A stretch of 64,000 nt of DNA from Marinobacter pelagius (GTDB taxonomy: Bacteria; Pseudomonadota; Gammaproteobacteria; Pseudomonadales; Oleiphilaceae): assembly GCF_003315345.1 (NCBI RefSeq), contig NZ_QNRO01000004.1:124001-188000 (forward strand). Reading direction: 5' to 3'. Made by a program: the position numbers and the translations under genes. Within the stretch, counting starts at the first letter, position 1. Each line of letters begins with the position of its first letter. Below are positions 55,503 through 64,000 of this stretch, in pieces. Below the pieces are notes generated by a model that saw only the letters and a list, made by a program, of their open reading frames with translations, was not told the DNA's origin and searched no databases.

Positions 55503-56630
55503 ATGAACCGGAAAATCGGAAGCTTACGCCAGCCTGCTCTGTTTTTCATCCTGCTCCTGCAGGCCTTTTCTGCAACCGGAGCTGCGTCACAGGACGAGAG
55601 CGAAAACGACGGCTGGACCAGCGTTATCCGCAACTCACCGTACTGGGTCAGCCAGGGGGTCTACCAGAATATCCAGACCATCCGTAGCTGGGTACTGGCC
55701 GAAAACGCCTACTGCTCCGAGTCCGAGCGCCACATCCTGTTCGACATGCGCGGCCGGTTCCTGGGCTGGATTGCCGATGGCCCCGACACGGCCAGTACCC
55801 AGAAGAAGCTGAACAGCACCCGCCAATCCCTCCATGAACGGGGAGAGGTGGACAGCTGGGTGGCGGGCAGTGAGGGGCAGACCGGTTATCCGTTCGCCCT
55901 GGCCTGCGATCAGCCTCACGTCAATTTACCGGAAGCGCTCGCCCGTTACCTGGGCACTCTGCCCGCCGACCGCCTCTGGGGCCGGTGGGACGACCTGAGC
56001 TTCGCCAGCAGCGACCAGCCCGGCAACCTCCACGATGCCCTGCTGTATGTGTACAACACCCGCCAGCAACAGGGACGACTGGACCTGCCAGCCGCCATGC
56101 CCCGCTATCTTGCCGGCCAGTTACTGATCGAGAGCGGCGGCCAGGCCCGGGCCCACTCGGCCGCCAACGCCCGGGGCATACTGCAGCTTTCTCCCAGCGC
56201 GCTGTCCGATTGCGGGCTCAAGCCTGAAAACTACTGGCATCGCCTGGCACAGATCGACTGCGCCCTGCGCCTGACCAACCAGAATGCCCGGAATCTGCGC
56301 CCGGCCTTCGACGCCAGATTCGGGCACCTGCCAGAGGACAAACAGGACCGTCTGTTCACCCTGCTGCTGATCCAGGCCTACCATGGTGGTGCCGCCCGGG
56401 TGCAGGCACTGCTTGAAGACGACATCCTGGCCCGACCCGCGGCCTATTTCGCCGAGCACCAGGAGCGCTTCACCGCGGGCGATATTGCCTTCGGCATAGT
56501 CTTCCACAACCTTGGCCGCGACCGGCTCGGCCTGGCGTCACTGTATTATGTGGCCGATGTACAGCTTGCCACCGAGGCCCTGTGCCGGAATCCCCGACTC
56601 AAGGACACGGATTTCTGTCAATGGAACTGA
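55503..56630 (+). CDS. Lytic-transglycosylase-like exported protein
   Basis: A 375-residue protein from ATG 55503; the ATG at 55482 gives seven more residues ahead of a less tidy signal peptide. The signal peptide ends near SATGAAS. The N-terminal half has no known fold. From about residue 205 an SLT-type lysozyme fold is suggested by LAGQLLIESGGQARAHSAANARGILQLSPSAL (quoted in parts: LLIESGGQ, ARGILQLSPSAL), with the glutamate in IESGG as the candidate acid. Two cysteines near each end may pair. Probably remodels peptidoglycan. The stop overlaps the downstream permease gene. Confidence 0.78.
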   Translation: MNRKIGSLRQPALFFILLLQAFSATGAASQDESENDGWTSVIRNSPYWVSQGVYQNIQTIRSWVLAENAYCSESERHILFDMRGRFLGWIADGPDTASTQKKLNSTRQSLHERGEVDSWVAGSEGQTGYPFALACDQPHVNLPEALARYLGTLPADRLWGRWDDLSFASSDQPGNLHDALLYVYNTRQQQGRLDLPAAMPRYLAGQLLIESGGQARAHSAANARGILQLSPSALSDCGLKPENYWHRLAQIDCALRLTNQNARNLRPAFDARFGHLPEDKQDRLFTLLLIQAYHGGAARVQALLEDDILARPAAYFAEHQERFTAGDIAFGIVFHNLGRDRLGLASLYYVADVQLATEALCRNPRLKDTDFCQWN

Positions 56631-57397
56631 CCCTGATCCCGGAGGCCCTGTCGCCCGGAATTGCCCTGTTCCTGCTGGCCTGCTCGACGCTGACCTCGAT
56701 GATAACCGCCAGTCTGGGCGCCGGCGGTGGCCTGCTGTTGCTGGTCCTTATGGCGAGCTGGCTGCCCCCGACCGCCATCATACCGGTGCACGGCATGATC
56801 CAGTTGGGCTCCAACGCCGGGCGCATGGTGCTCACCTGGAAACACATCGACTGGAGAGTGATCGCCGCCTTCGCACCCGGAGTCGTGGTCGGGGCCGCTA
56901 TCGGTGCCTGGCTGCTGGTGAACCTGCCTGAACACCTGTGGCAACTGGCCATTGCCCTGTTTGTGCTCTATCTGTGCTGGGGCCCGGCCCTGCCAAAAGC
57001 GGCCTTCGGGCGCATGGGTGTTTTCCTGGCCTCCGCACTGACCAGTTTCATCAGCCTGTTCGTGGGCGCGACCGGCCCTCTGGTGGCCGCCTTCATCAAG
57101 CAGATACACCGGGACCGGTTTGCCACGGTCGCCACCTTTGCCACGGCCATGACCCTGCAGCATCTGCCCAAGGCACTGGTGTTCGGCTTCGCCGGTTTTG
57201 TCTTCGCCGACTGGCTGGTGTTCATTCTGGCCATGGTCGCCTTCGGCTTTGCCGGCACCTGGCTCGGATTACACGTGCTCCGGTCCATGGGCAACCGCTG
57301 GTTCACCCTGGTGTTCAATGTGATGCTCACGGCCCTCGCCCTGCGTCTGCTCTGGCAGGCAGGCATTACCGCCGGCTGGTGGTCAGCGCCCTTCTAA
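56621..57397 (+). CDS. TauE/SafE family permease
   Basis: A 258-residue membrane protein starting at ATG 56621, overlapping the upstream gene by ten bases. It has eight or so helices, with the glycine-rich TASLGAGGGLLLLVLM near residue 28 and the matching FVGATGPLVAAFI near 145, the two half-repeats of TauE/SafE transporters. These export or import sulfite, sulfoacetate or other organic anions. Overlap with the convergent GGDEF gene is four bases (CTAA, shared stop region). Confidence 0.85.
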   Translation: MELTLIPEALSPGIALFLLACSTLTSMITASLGAGGGLLLLVLMASWLPPTAIIPVHGMIQLGSNAGRMVLTWKHIDWRVIAAFAPGVVVGAAIGAWLLVNLPEHLWQLAIALFVLYLCWGPALPKAAFGRMGVFLASALTSFISLFVGATGPLVAAFIKQIHRDRFATVATFATAMTLQHLPKALVFGFAGFVFADWLVFILAMVAFGFAGTWLGLHVLRSMGNRWFTLVFNVMLTALALRLLWQAGITAGWWSAPF

Positions 57398-59490
57398 TCA
57401 CCCGAATCACCGGAATCCGGCGGCACAGGTACCACCACAACGGCATTGCGCCCCCGGGATTTGGCGACATAACAGCCCTCATCCGCCCGGGCCACCACCT
57501 CACGGGGGCCACTGTCACGAATGGTAAGTTCCGTCAGGCCTATCGATGCGGTCACCCCGAAACTGCGACCATCCTGCTCGATACGCAGCGCCTCAACACC
57601 GGCCCGGATCTTTTCCGCCAGAATTTCAGCCGGGCCAAGCCCGCAGGAAGGCAGGATCACGCCGAACTCGTCGCCCCCTAACCGGGCGACCGTGTCCGAA
57701 TGGCGCACGGAGTCCTTGAGCAGATCCGCCAGCCGACGGAGCAGGTCGTCACCGAGCAGGTGGCCACCCTGGTCATTGACCGGCTTGAAGTGGTCCAGGT
57801 CGATCAGCATCAGCACTGAAGGCGTATCCTGCCGGGCAGCCTCACCCAGAAGTTTGACCAGGGTTGCGGTAAAGGCACGGCGATTCAGCACCTGGGTCAG
57901 GCTGTCGTGGGTTGCCTCCCAGGACAATCGCTGTTCCTCCCGACGGCGCTCGGTGTCATCCCGGAGGACAAACACCAGCTGCTCGTTGTGGAGGCCCTGA
58001 CGGATGTGGAGCAGGGTGAGGTCGATGTCGAACTCCACCGCCCGGTGATTGCGCAAGGTGGCATACAGGCTGTCGATATCAGCGCCCTTGAGAAAATCGG
58101 TGCGATGCCAGGGTTGGCCGGCCGCCTTGATGGTCACCATGTCGAAAAAATTCTGGCCCAGGCAGTTGTCGTCGACTCCGATGAATCGGCAGGCCGCCCC
58201 GTTGGCAAAGCGGATCATACCGTCGGCGTCGAGCATCAGGACCCCTTCCTGCAGGACACCCAGGATGCTCTCTGCCCGTTGCTGCTCCTGGTGCAGCGTT
58301 TCCGTCACGGTATTGAAGACCTCGGCAACCCGGCGAATTTCCCTGCCACCGGCCACCTCAACCGGGATGGTGCGGGTACCTTGGTAGCGCTCCTGGATCT
58401 GAATGGCCAGGGTCTGAAGGGGAGCCATCAAGCGGCGGAAAAGCCACAAAGCCAGGGGCACGACGATCAAAATGACCGCAAACAGAATCCAGACAAAGTT
58501 ATCACTCGCCCTCGTAATCGGCGCATAGGCTTCCTGCGTTGGCCAGACAGCAACCACGAACCAGGGCACTTGGGCCATTTGCTGGACCGACATAATACTG
58601 TCCTGACCGAGACTGTTCTGCGTCTGCACTGTTCCCTCGAAGCCAGCCAGAGCCTCCGTCATCACCGGAATCTCACGGCCCACCGGCACCATCACTTCGC
58701 CGGTCGCCCCGTGGCTGATTATCGTGCCACGATGACTGACCAGATTGAGGTAACCGGTTTCTCCAACCGTGAGGTCACTAAAGTCCTCCATGAAGTCATC
58801 GCCTTCAAGGAGAATGGCACCACCGAGTGCCCCGACAAACCGGCCATCGTGATTAAACACGGGGACTGCAATCATCACAGCAGGGTGGTTCCGAACGTTG
58901 GAAACGAAGGGCTCACTGATGACCGGTGTAAGCTGGCTGGCAACACGTGTGAAATAGTCCCGGTGACTAACGTTCAGGCCGGTCTGCTCATAAGCTTCCG
59001 GATACTCCGCCAGGACCTGACCCTCGGTGTCGATCAGGTAAAGACCGTCAAACTCATGCTGCAATGCCACCTGTTGCTGCACGATGACCCGGGCACGCCG
59101 ACGTAGCGCCGTTTCACTCATAGTCAGACTGACGGCTACCTCACTCAGTATCTCCAGCCGGCGCCCGAGTCTATCGTCCAGCTCCAGCGATACCAGTTCG
59201 GCGATGGTGGCGACCTGATCACGGGCCTGCTGTTCCAGCTCAGTCCGGCTGAGCAACGAACCTGCGCCGGTCACAATCAGCGCAGTCACCAGGACAACAA
59301 TGGTCACCAGGGCCACCGCCCGGTTCACCAGGCTTCCGAACCACCGTTGGATCAGCACGTCAGGCCAGCTCCATAGTCGAGTATCAAGGGTGCGATAGAT
59401 CCTCCCCCTGTTGAACAGAATTCCATCACCAGCCAGTTTAGCGAGCCGACAAACCCCTACAAAAGACCAAGACAGGCCAGTCCACAACAT
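57394..59490 (-). CDS. dCache-HAMP-PAS-GGDEF diguanylate cyclase
   Basis: A 698-residue membrane protein. One helix near residues 55-80 (AVALVTIVVLVTALIVTGAG) precedes an extracytoplasmic dCache sensor to about 330, a second helix (FVWILFAVILIVVPLALWLF), a HAMP-like linker, a PAS domain (about 415-500) and a GGDEF domain with intact LGGDEFGV. An RxxD site (RHSD) lies five residues before it. Ligands of dCache domains are often amino or organic acids. No good ribosome site precedes the ATG at 59490, so a later start is possible. It shares the upstream region with the TonB operon. Confidence 0.88.
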   Translation of the reverse strand: MLWTGLSWSFVGVCRLAKLAGDGILFNRGRIYRTLDTRLWSWPDVLIQRWFGSLVNRAVALVTIVVLVTALIVTGAGSLLSRTELEQQARDQVATIAELVSLELDDRLGRRLEILSEVAVSLTMSETALRRRARVIVQQQVALQHEFDGLYLIDTEGQVLAEYPEAYEQTGLNVSHRDYFTRVASQLTPVISEPFVSNVRNHPAVMIAVPVFNHDGRFVGALGGAILLEGDDFMEDFSDLTVGETGYLNLVSHRGTIISHGATGEVMVPVGREIPVMTEALAGFEGTVQTQNSLGQDSIMSVQQMAQVPWFVVAVWPTQEAYAPITRASDNFVWILFAVILIVVPLALWLFRRLMAPLQTLAIQIQERYQGTRTIPVEVAGGREIRRVAEVFNTVTETLHQEQQRAESILGVLQEGVLMLDADGMIRFANGAACRFIGVDDNCLGQNFFDMVTIKAAGQPWHRTDFLKGADIDSLYATLRNHRAVEFDIDLTLLHIRQGLHNEQLVFVLRDDTERRREEQRLSWEATHDSLTQVLNRRAFTATLVKLLGEAARQDTPSVLMLIDLDHFKPVNDQGGHLLGDDLLRRLADLLKDSVRHSDTVARLGGDEFGVILPSCGLGPAEILAEKIRAGVEALRIEQDGRSFGVTASIGLTELTIRDSGPREVVARADEGCYVAKSRGRNAVVVVPVPPDSGDSGD

Positions 59491-59509
59491 TTAACATGTT
59501 TGAAATTTT

Positions 59510-59529
59510 ACTGATAATCGTTATTATTT
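59510..59529. promoter_or_regulatory. Fur-box-like site upstream of the TonB operon
   Basis: The sequence TGATAATCGTTATTATTT at 59512-59529 matches the first seven bases of the 7-1-7 Fur consensus fully and five of the last seven. It lies 32 bases before exbB and 21 bases before the divergent GGDEF gene, so it could repress both. Iron control of a tonB operon is expected. Confidence 0.6.
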
Positions 59530-59561
59530 AGATCCAAATTCTTAAAACCGAGGGGATTCCA

Positions 59562-60353
59562 ATGTCTGATCCTGCCAATGTAGTCAGTTTTCCCTTCCTG
59601 CAGGGTCCGATTGCGCAACTGATTGATATGGGTGGCCCGGTCATGATGGTGTTACTCGCCCTCGCGGTCCTGGGCGTGGTGGCGTTTTTCTACCTGATGC
59701 TGTCGGGCACACTCTACGCCCCAAGGCTGAACCGGCATCTGAAGCAGACCCTCCGCCATTGGCAGACCGACCCGGGCGCCGTGAACCCGGAGCATCTCCG
59801 CAGCCAGGCCAGATTCCGAGACCGGATGAACCCACTGCTTCACCTGGTGGCGGATACCATCGAGGCCTGCAAGAAACGTGTCGACGGCCAGCAGATCCGG
59901 GAAACCGCTGCACGGGACGCACAGCACGCCCTGGAGCCCTTCGAAGCGCCCCTGAAAATCATCGAAGTGATTGCGGCACTTGCCCCTCTGCTGGGGCTTC
60001 TCGGTACGGTAATGGGAATGATGGAGGCCTTCAGTGCCATGGCCGCCACCGAAGGCCGCGCCAACGCCGCACAACTCAGCGGCGGCATCTACGAGGCCCT
60101 GACCACCACCGCGGCGGGTCTGGTCGTGGCCATTCCCTTTGCCGCGCTGGCCGCCTGGATCGAATTCCGCCTGCGCCGGATTCACAAGACCATCAACAGC
60201 ACCCTGGTCAGCATCCTCAACGTGGCGGAAACGCCCCGGAGCAACGAGGACGCGCTTTCGCCCTCCGGAGAGGCCGGCGCCGCTTGGCCTCGGGAACAGG
60301 CTGAAAACAACGGATTCACCGGCAGGCAGCGGTTTGCCCATGCAACTGGTTGA
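59562..60353 (+). CDS. exbB: ExbB/TolQ family protein of a TonB system
   Basis: A 263-residue protein of the MotA/TolQ/ExbB family. It has three helices at about residues 20-45, 138-160 and 180-205; the last two include PLLGLLGTVMGMMEAFSAMA and GIYEALTTTAAGLVVAIPFAALA, the ExbB signature. GAGGGGA precedes the ATG. It would form the pentameric proton channel with ExbD. The C-terminal tail of about 45 residues is polar and may be dispensable. Overlap with the next gene is 14 bases. Confidence 0.92.
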   Translation: MSDPANVVSFPFLQGPIAQLIDMGGPVMMVLLALAVLGVVAFFYLMLSGTLYAPRLNRHLKQTLRHWQTDPGAVNPEHLRSQARFRDRMNPLLHLVADTIEACKKRVDGQQIRETAARDAQHALEPFEAPLKIIEVIAALAPLLGLLGTVMGMMEAFSAMAATEGRANAAQLSGGIYEALTTTAAGLVVAIPFAALAAWIEFRLRRIHKTINSTLVSILNVAETPRSNEDALSPSGEAGAAWPREQAENNGFTGRQRFAHATG

Positions 60354-60735
60354 TCCCCGGCCCAGCCGCCCCATCCCGATCCGCATCACGCCGCTGATCG
60401 ACGTGGTGTTCATCCTGCTGGTGTTCTTCATGCTCACCAGCCGGCTTTTGCCGGTGGGCGCCCTGGAACTTGCCAACGACACCAGCCAGCGCGGTGGCGC
60501 GGACGGCGCCCCGTTGCCGGCATTGACCGTCATCAGTGACGGAAAGGTACGCTGGGAGGATCGGACCTACCAACCCGATGAACTGGCAACAGAGCTGAAG
60601 CAGCGCGGCATCAGCGAAGTCAACCTGGCCACGGAAGGTCAAACACCGCTTTCGGGCTTCACCCGAACCCTGAGCCTGCTCGACGTGCAGGGCATTACCA
60701 CCCACTGGCAACGAACAGATCCGAAACAACCATGA
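60340..60735 (+). CDS. exbD: ExbD family protein (first copy, Asp present)
   Basis: A 131-residue ExbD. The single helix TPLIDVVFILLVFFMLTS starts near residue 17 and keeps the essential aspartate (Asp21), which carries protons in the ExbBD motor. The periplasmic domain follows. It overlaps exbB by 14 bases and the second exbD copy by four. Confidence 0.9.
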   Translation: MQLVDPRPSRPIPIRITPLIDVVFILLVFFMLTSRLLPVGALELANDTSQRGGADGAPLPALTVISDGKVRWEDRTYQPDELATELKQRGISEVNLATEGQTPLSGFTRTLSLLDVQGITTHWQRTDPKQP

Positions 60736-61138
60736 CCAACCTGGTTCCGCCTCCGGCCACCTCCGGCAAGTCCCTGCTGGAACGGGTGGAGGATGCCCTG
60801 TTACCACTCATCAATCTGGTCTTTCTGCTGCTGATGTTCTTCATTGTGGCGGGCCAGCTTGCCAATGAGCCCTTGCCCGAGTTGCCGGGCGCTGCCGCCA
60901 GCGGACAGGAACAGACACCGGAGGCCGACCTGAAAGTCACCGAAGGCGGCCGCTGGATGGTCGGCGCCAGCAGCGTCGATGAACAGACCCTGCTGGCCAG
61001 CCTGCCGGAACCGGGGGCCGGGCAACCCTTGCGAGTGGCTGCGGTCGAATCCGTGACCATGGCCGAACTGGAGCGACTGTTCCGGATCCTCGAGCGTGGT
61101 GGTCACAACGACATCCTGCTGTTGACGGAGCCCGGCTC

Positions 61139-61142
<4 letters not shown>
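60732..61142 (+). CDS. ExbD family protein (second copy, Asp replaced by Asn)
   Basis: A 136-residue ExbD-like protein. Its helix reads [20 protein letters not shown], so the otherwise essential proton-carrying aspartate is Asn28. The codon is AAT in the sequence. The remainder resembles ExbD in length and layout. Two ExbD subunits sit in each ExbB pentamer, so a mixed dimer of Asp and Asn copies is possible. Overlaps: four bases with each neighbour. Confidence 0.87.
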
Positions 61143-61909
<767 letters not shown>

Positions 61910-62043
61910 CGACTATCTGGTGCAGGCCAGAACTTGCCACCAAGGCAATTTCTGGCCACGGATGCAGGCACGATGTTGCCTGCATCCCCCACGGAATCGG
62001 GCCAAAAATATCTATGCCATTGTTTTTAGTGCAATTTAAAGAG

Positions 62044-62060
62044 CTGGCACGAGACTTGTT
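62044..62060 (+). promoter_or_regulatory. Sigma-54 promoter of hcp
   Basis: CTGGCACGAGACTTGTT matches the sigma-54 consensus (TGGCAC-N5-TTGC) except for the last base of the -12 element. It is 64 bases before the hcp start. Known T6SS hcp genes in Vibrio cholerae are driven by sigma-54 with VasH. Confidence 0.72.
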
Positions 62061-62123
62061 GGTGACATGGGCGTCCAGGGAAGAACCCAGGGACAATCAT
62101 TCATCAAGTCAAGGAGCAGACTC

Positions 62124-62642
62124 ATGCCAACCCCGTGTTACATCAGTATCGAAGGCCAGACCCAGGGAAACATCACCGCCGGCGCTTTCACCTCAGATTC
62201 CGTAGGCAACATCTACGTGGAAGGCCACGAAGACGAAGTCCTGGTTCAGGAATTCAGCCATGTGGTCACCGTGCCGACTGACCCCCAGTCCGGCCAGCCC
62301 TCCGGTCAGCGGGTACACAAACCCTTCAAATTTACCGCTGCCCTGAACAAGGCCACACCGTTGATGTACAACGCCCTGGCTTCCGGCGAGATGCTGCCCA
62401 AGGTGGAACTGAAGTGGTACCGCACTTCCGTAGAAGGCAAGCAGGAGCATTTCTTCTCCACCATTCTGGAGGATGCCACTGTCATCAACATCGACTGCAA
62501 CATGCCCCACTGCCAGGATCCGGCCAAGGCCGAATTCACCCAGCTGGTGGAAGTGTCCCTGGCCTACCGCAAGGTAACCTGGGAACACGCCGTTGCCGGC
62601 ACCTCCGGTGCCGACGACTGGCGTTCGCCGATCGAGGCCTGA
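62124..62642 (+). CDS. hcp: T6SS tube protein Hcp
   Basis: A 172-residue Hcp starting at ATG 62124, with AAGGAG before it. It begins MPTPCYISIEGQTQGNITAGAF, with VEGHEDEVLVQEFSHVVTVPTD next (parts: PTPCYISIEGQTQGN, DEVLVQEFSHVV), the Hcp1 pattern, and ends with the core PAKAEFTQLVEVSLAYRKVTWEH. Hexameric rings form the secreted tube that pairs with VgrG. It is an orphan hcp with its own promoter and terminator. It probably works with the vgrG at 3942 and a T6SS core elsewhere. Confidence 0.94.
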   Translation: MPTPCYISIEGQTQGNITAGAFTSDSVGNIYVEGHEDEVLVQEFSHVVTVPTDPQSGQPSGQRVHKPFKFTAALNKATPLMYNALASGEMLPKVELKWYRTSVEGKQEHFFSTILEDATVINIDCNMPHCQDPAKAEFTQLVEVSLAYRKVTWEHAVAGTSGADDWRSPIEA

Positions 62643-62660
62643 TACCAACGTACCTATCCG

Positions 62661-62698
62661 GGAAAACGGTTGGCCCAGGGGCCGGCCGTTTTCATTTG
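62661..62698 (+). terminator. Intrinsic terminator after hcp
   Basis: Stem of about 14 bp (AAAACGGTTGGCCC at 62663-62676 pairs with GGGCCGGCCGTTTT at 62679-62692, two G/U pairs) ending in TTTTCATTT. Located 20 bases after the hcp stop. Confidence 0.8.
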
Positions 62699-62748
62699 TG
62701 CTGCCTGCCGGGCGCCGTTAAGATGATCTCCTGCACAACAGGTTCATC

Positions 62749-63447
62749 ATGCGCGACTCATCTTCTGCCCTACACCAGATCGGCCAACTCATGTGCGAGG
62801 CCACCCGGGATATCCTCTGGCAACCTGCTGCCGACTGGCTGAGCTCACAGTCCACCGGGGGTGCCCTGCGTTGCCGGGTCGGGTCCGGGCAGGCCACCTA
62901 CCATCGCTACGATCCCCGGAAGAAGCAGCACCTGATCAACTACGGGCTGCGCATGATTGCCGCCAAGCTGCAGCCAGAGACTGCCGAGGGGTGGCTATCG
63001 ACCCGGGAAATCCGCGGGCGGGGCTATTTCGATGGCGAGCTGAGCACCCTGAACCTGCTGGCCCACACTTGCTGCCATGAGTTTTCCCATCTGCTCCAGT
63101 ACAGTGCCGGCCAGCGTTCCTATGGTTCGGTCCACAACCGGCACTTCTACGAGATTCTTGACCAGTTACATGAAAGCGGTGGGGCGGGTGCTACCCGGCA
63201 CTTTCTTGCCGAACAGGCCCGCACCCGGGGGCTTGAGCTTCCGACCTCTCCCTTCGAATTGCCCGATAGCCGACATCAGGCGCGGCAATGGCAGGTAGGG
63301 GAAAGGGTCAGCTTTGGCGAAGGCAACCGGCAAAAACACGGCGAGATCATCCGTGTAAACCGGAAAACCTGCACGGTACGGGGCATAGGGCTCGCCCGGG
63401 GCACCCGTTACCGGGTGCCGCTGTCCATGTTGCGCAAGGCCGGGTAG
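62749..63447 (+). CDS. SprT-like metalloprotease-fold protein
   Basis: A 232-residue protein with a zinc site HEFSH (His110, Glu111, His114) in a long hydrophobic helix region LLAHTCCHEFSHLLQ and a later HNRHFYEIL that supplies the third ligand, as in SprT-like proteins. The C-terminal part (about 185-232) is a KOW/S4-like beta module (GERVSFGEGNRQKHGEIIRVN). SprT-like proteins cut or bind DNA-linked or other proteins in some lineages. The gene follows hcp after an intrinsic terminator, so it is a separate unit. Confidence 0.78.
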   Translation: MRDSSSALHQIGQLMCEATRDILWQPAADWLSSQSTGGALRCRVGSGQATYHRYDPRKKQHLINYGLRMIAAKLQPETAEGWLSTREIRGRGYFDGELSTLNLLAHTCCHEFSHLLQYSAGQRSYGSVHNRHFYEILDQLHESGGAGATRHFLAEQARTRGLELPTSPFELPDSRHQARQWQVGERVSFGEGNRQKHGEIIRVNRKTCTVRGIGLARGTRYRVPLSMLRKAG

Positions 63448-63568
63448 CAGCCGACTCAGGGCCTCAATTCCGTGCACGCCGCCCCGCCAGGGGGCGAAAA
63501 TCCCCACCACCTACTGTGACAAAACCGATCCGTCCTTCCACCTCTATGTTTTTCATAGAATTATAGAG

Positions 63569-63585
63569 TTGGCACGAAGATCGCT
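63569..63585 (+). promoter_or_regulatory. Sigma-54 promoter of a probable small RNA
   Basis: TTGGCACGAAGATCGCT matches the sigma-54 consensus at all but one position (C for T in the -12 element). The expected start site is about 63594-63598. No gene start lies within 200 bases downstream, but an intrinsic terminator does. Confidence 0.68.
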
Positions 63586-63595
63586 AAGTTTTCCG

Positions 63596-63704
63596 CAGGG
63601 ATGAACGTCCCGGCCAGGGATTCGGCCGGACCATCAGATCATTGTTGTTGGCATTGGCACCGGGCTCACAAATCCCTTGCAGGAGGCGGAGCCCGGTTTT
63701 TTTT
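63596..63704 (+). ncRNA. Candidate sigma-54-dependent small RNA
   Basis: In the 368-base gap after the SprT-like gene, a sigma-54 promoter at 63569-63585 is followed about 60 bases later by an intrinsic terminator. The predicted transcript is about 108 nt. It holds an internal hairpin (CCGGCC/GGCCGG at 63611-63629) and ends in the terminator stem. An AUG near the 5' end opens a frame that runs through the terminator, so coding is unlikely. The name and targets are unknown. Confidence 0.6.
63659..63704 (+). terminator. Intrinsic terminator of the candidate small RNA
   Basis: Perfect 9-bp stem ACCGGGCTC/GAGCCCGGT (63659-63667 and 63689-63697) with a 21-base loop and eight T from 63697 to 63704. 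Confidence 0.82.
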
Positions 63705-63815
63705 CGATGACAACAACAGTTGCCGGATTCAGCCTCCAACCGTTACCAGTAGTCAATTCCAGAACCGCCCGACTAAGGTAAGATCACGGAAAACAGAACG
63801 ACAAGGATGCGCCCC

Positions 63816-64000
63816 GTGAAGCCCCTGAGTCCCACCGACCAGCTGTTCCTCTGGCTCGAGAAACGCCAGCAACCCATGCACGTGGGCGGCCTGCAGCTGT
63901 TCTCCTTCCCGGAGGATGCGCCGGACGACTACGTAGCTCGGCTCGCTGATCAGCTCCGGGAACACACGCTGGTTACCCCGCCTTTCAACCAGCGCCTGAG
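63816..64000 (+). CDS. Wax ester synthase/diacylglycerol acyltransferase (partial, runs off right edge)
   Basis: Only the first 61 residues are present. They read MKPLSPTDQLFLWLEKRQQPMHVGGLQLF and on (quoted in parts: SPTDQLFLWLEKR, QQPMHVGGLQLFSF), which closely resembles the Marinobacter wax ester synthase WS family. These enzymes join fatty acyl-CoA to long-chain alcohol or diacylglycerol to make storage lipid. The GTG at 63816 is preferred as start because AAGGA lies eight bases upstream; an in-frame ATG at 63807 is too close to it. The catalytic HHxxxDG motif lies outside the window. Confidence 0.9.
   Translation, partial: MKPLSPTDQLFLWLEKRQQPMHVGGLQLFSFPEDAPDDYVARLADQLREHTLVTPPFNQRL

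Noticed and set aside
63601..63819. 72-codon frame starting in the candidate small RNA
   Set aside because: It reads through an intrinsic terminator and into the next gene; no ribosome site at proper spacing.

Overview
The window looks like a chromosomal piece of a Marinobacter-type marine gammaproteobacterium. The best marker is the truncated gene at the right edge, whose first residues closely resemble the wax ester synthase/DGAT family of Marinobacter. High GC, fatty-acid-type catabolic genes, many c-di-GMP proteins, a TonB system and type VI secretion (T6SS) parts fit that reading. No rRNA, tRNA, CRISPR array, integrase or insertion sequence was seen.

Layout. 1-6059 (minus): an orphan T6SS module, vgrG, then a DUF4123 adaptor, then a very large cargo protein that runs off the left edge. 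6398-18185 (minus): a long catabolic run with a branched-chain-type ABC importer, an acyl-CoA ligase, SurE, an APH-type phosphotransferase, two SDR dehydrogenases, an acyl-CoA dehydrogenase and a thioesterase. 18329-23796: a divergent acyl-CoA ligase, an enoyl-CoA hydratase facing it, and a DctPQM TRAP importer. Together 6.4-23.8 kb look like uptake, activation and oxidation of organic acids. The phosphotransferase/ACAD/SDR/ligase set resembles hydroxyacyl-CoA pathways that work by phosphorylation. 23954-28826: NSS, DMT and MATE transporters and a diguanylate cyclase.

29093-41124 (plus) is the most striking part: eight tightly packed genes encoding a soluble histidine kinase, a response regulator, an MglA-type small GTPase, a second soluble kinase, a receiver domain fused to a PilB/GspE-type ATPase, a large membrane kinase, an Rcp1-like regulator and a REC-PAS-LOV-GGDEF-EAL-REC protein. 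It looks like a light- and c-di-GMP-connected polarity or motility control system, and no pilus structural gene lies beside it.

41125-47597: S-formylglutathione hydrolase, a CBS protein, an alanine symporter, a 1-Cys peroxiredoxin and the MetNIQ methionine importer. 47740-53192: an ECF sigma/anti-sigma pair divergent from a DUF4331 protein, a small lipoprotein, a TPR protein and a HupE/UreJ protein. 53235-57397: a hypothetical protein, an amidase, a lytic-transglycosylase-like protein and a TauE/SafE permease. 57394-61909: a Cache-HAMP-PAS-GGDEF protein divergent from an ExbB-ExbD-ExbD-TonB operon with a Fur-box-like site between them. 62124-64000: hcp behind a sigma-54-type promoter, a SprT-like metalloprotease, a probable sigma-54-dependent small RNA, and the start of the wax ester synthase.

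Two repeat families occur between genes: seven copies of a 30-nt palindrome with GGGGTC/GACCCC ends, at three loci, and two copies of a composite stem-loop that share a core but have unrelated, internally complementary stems.
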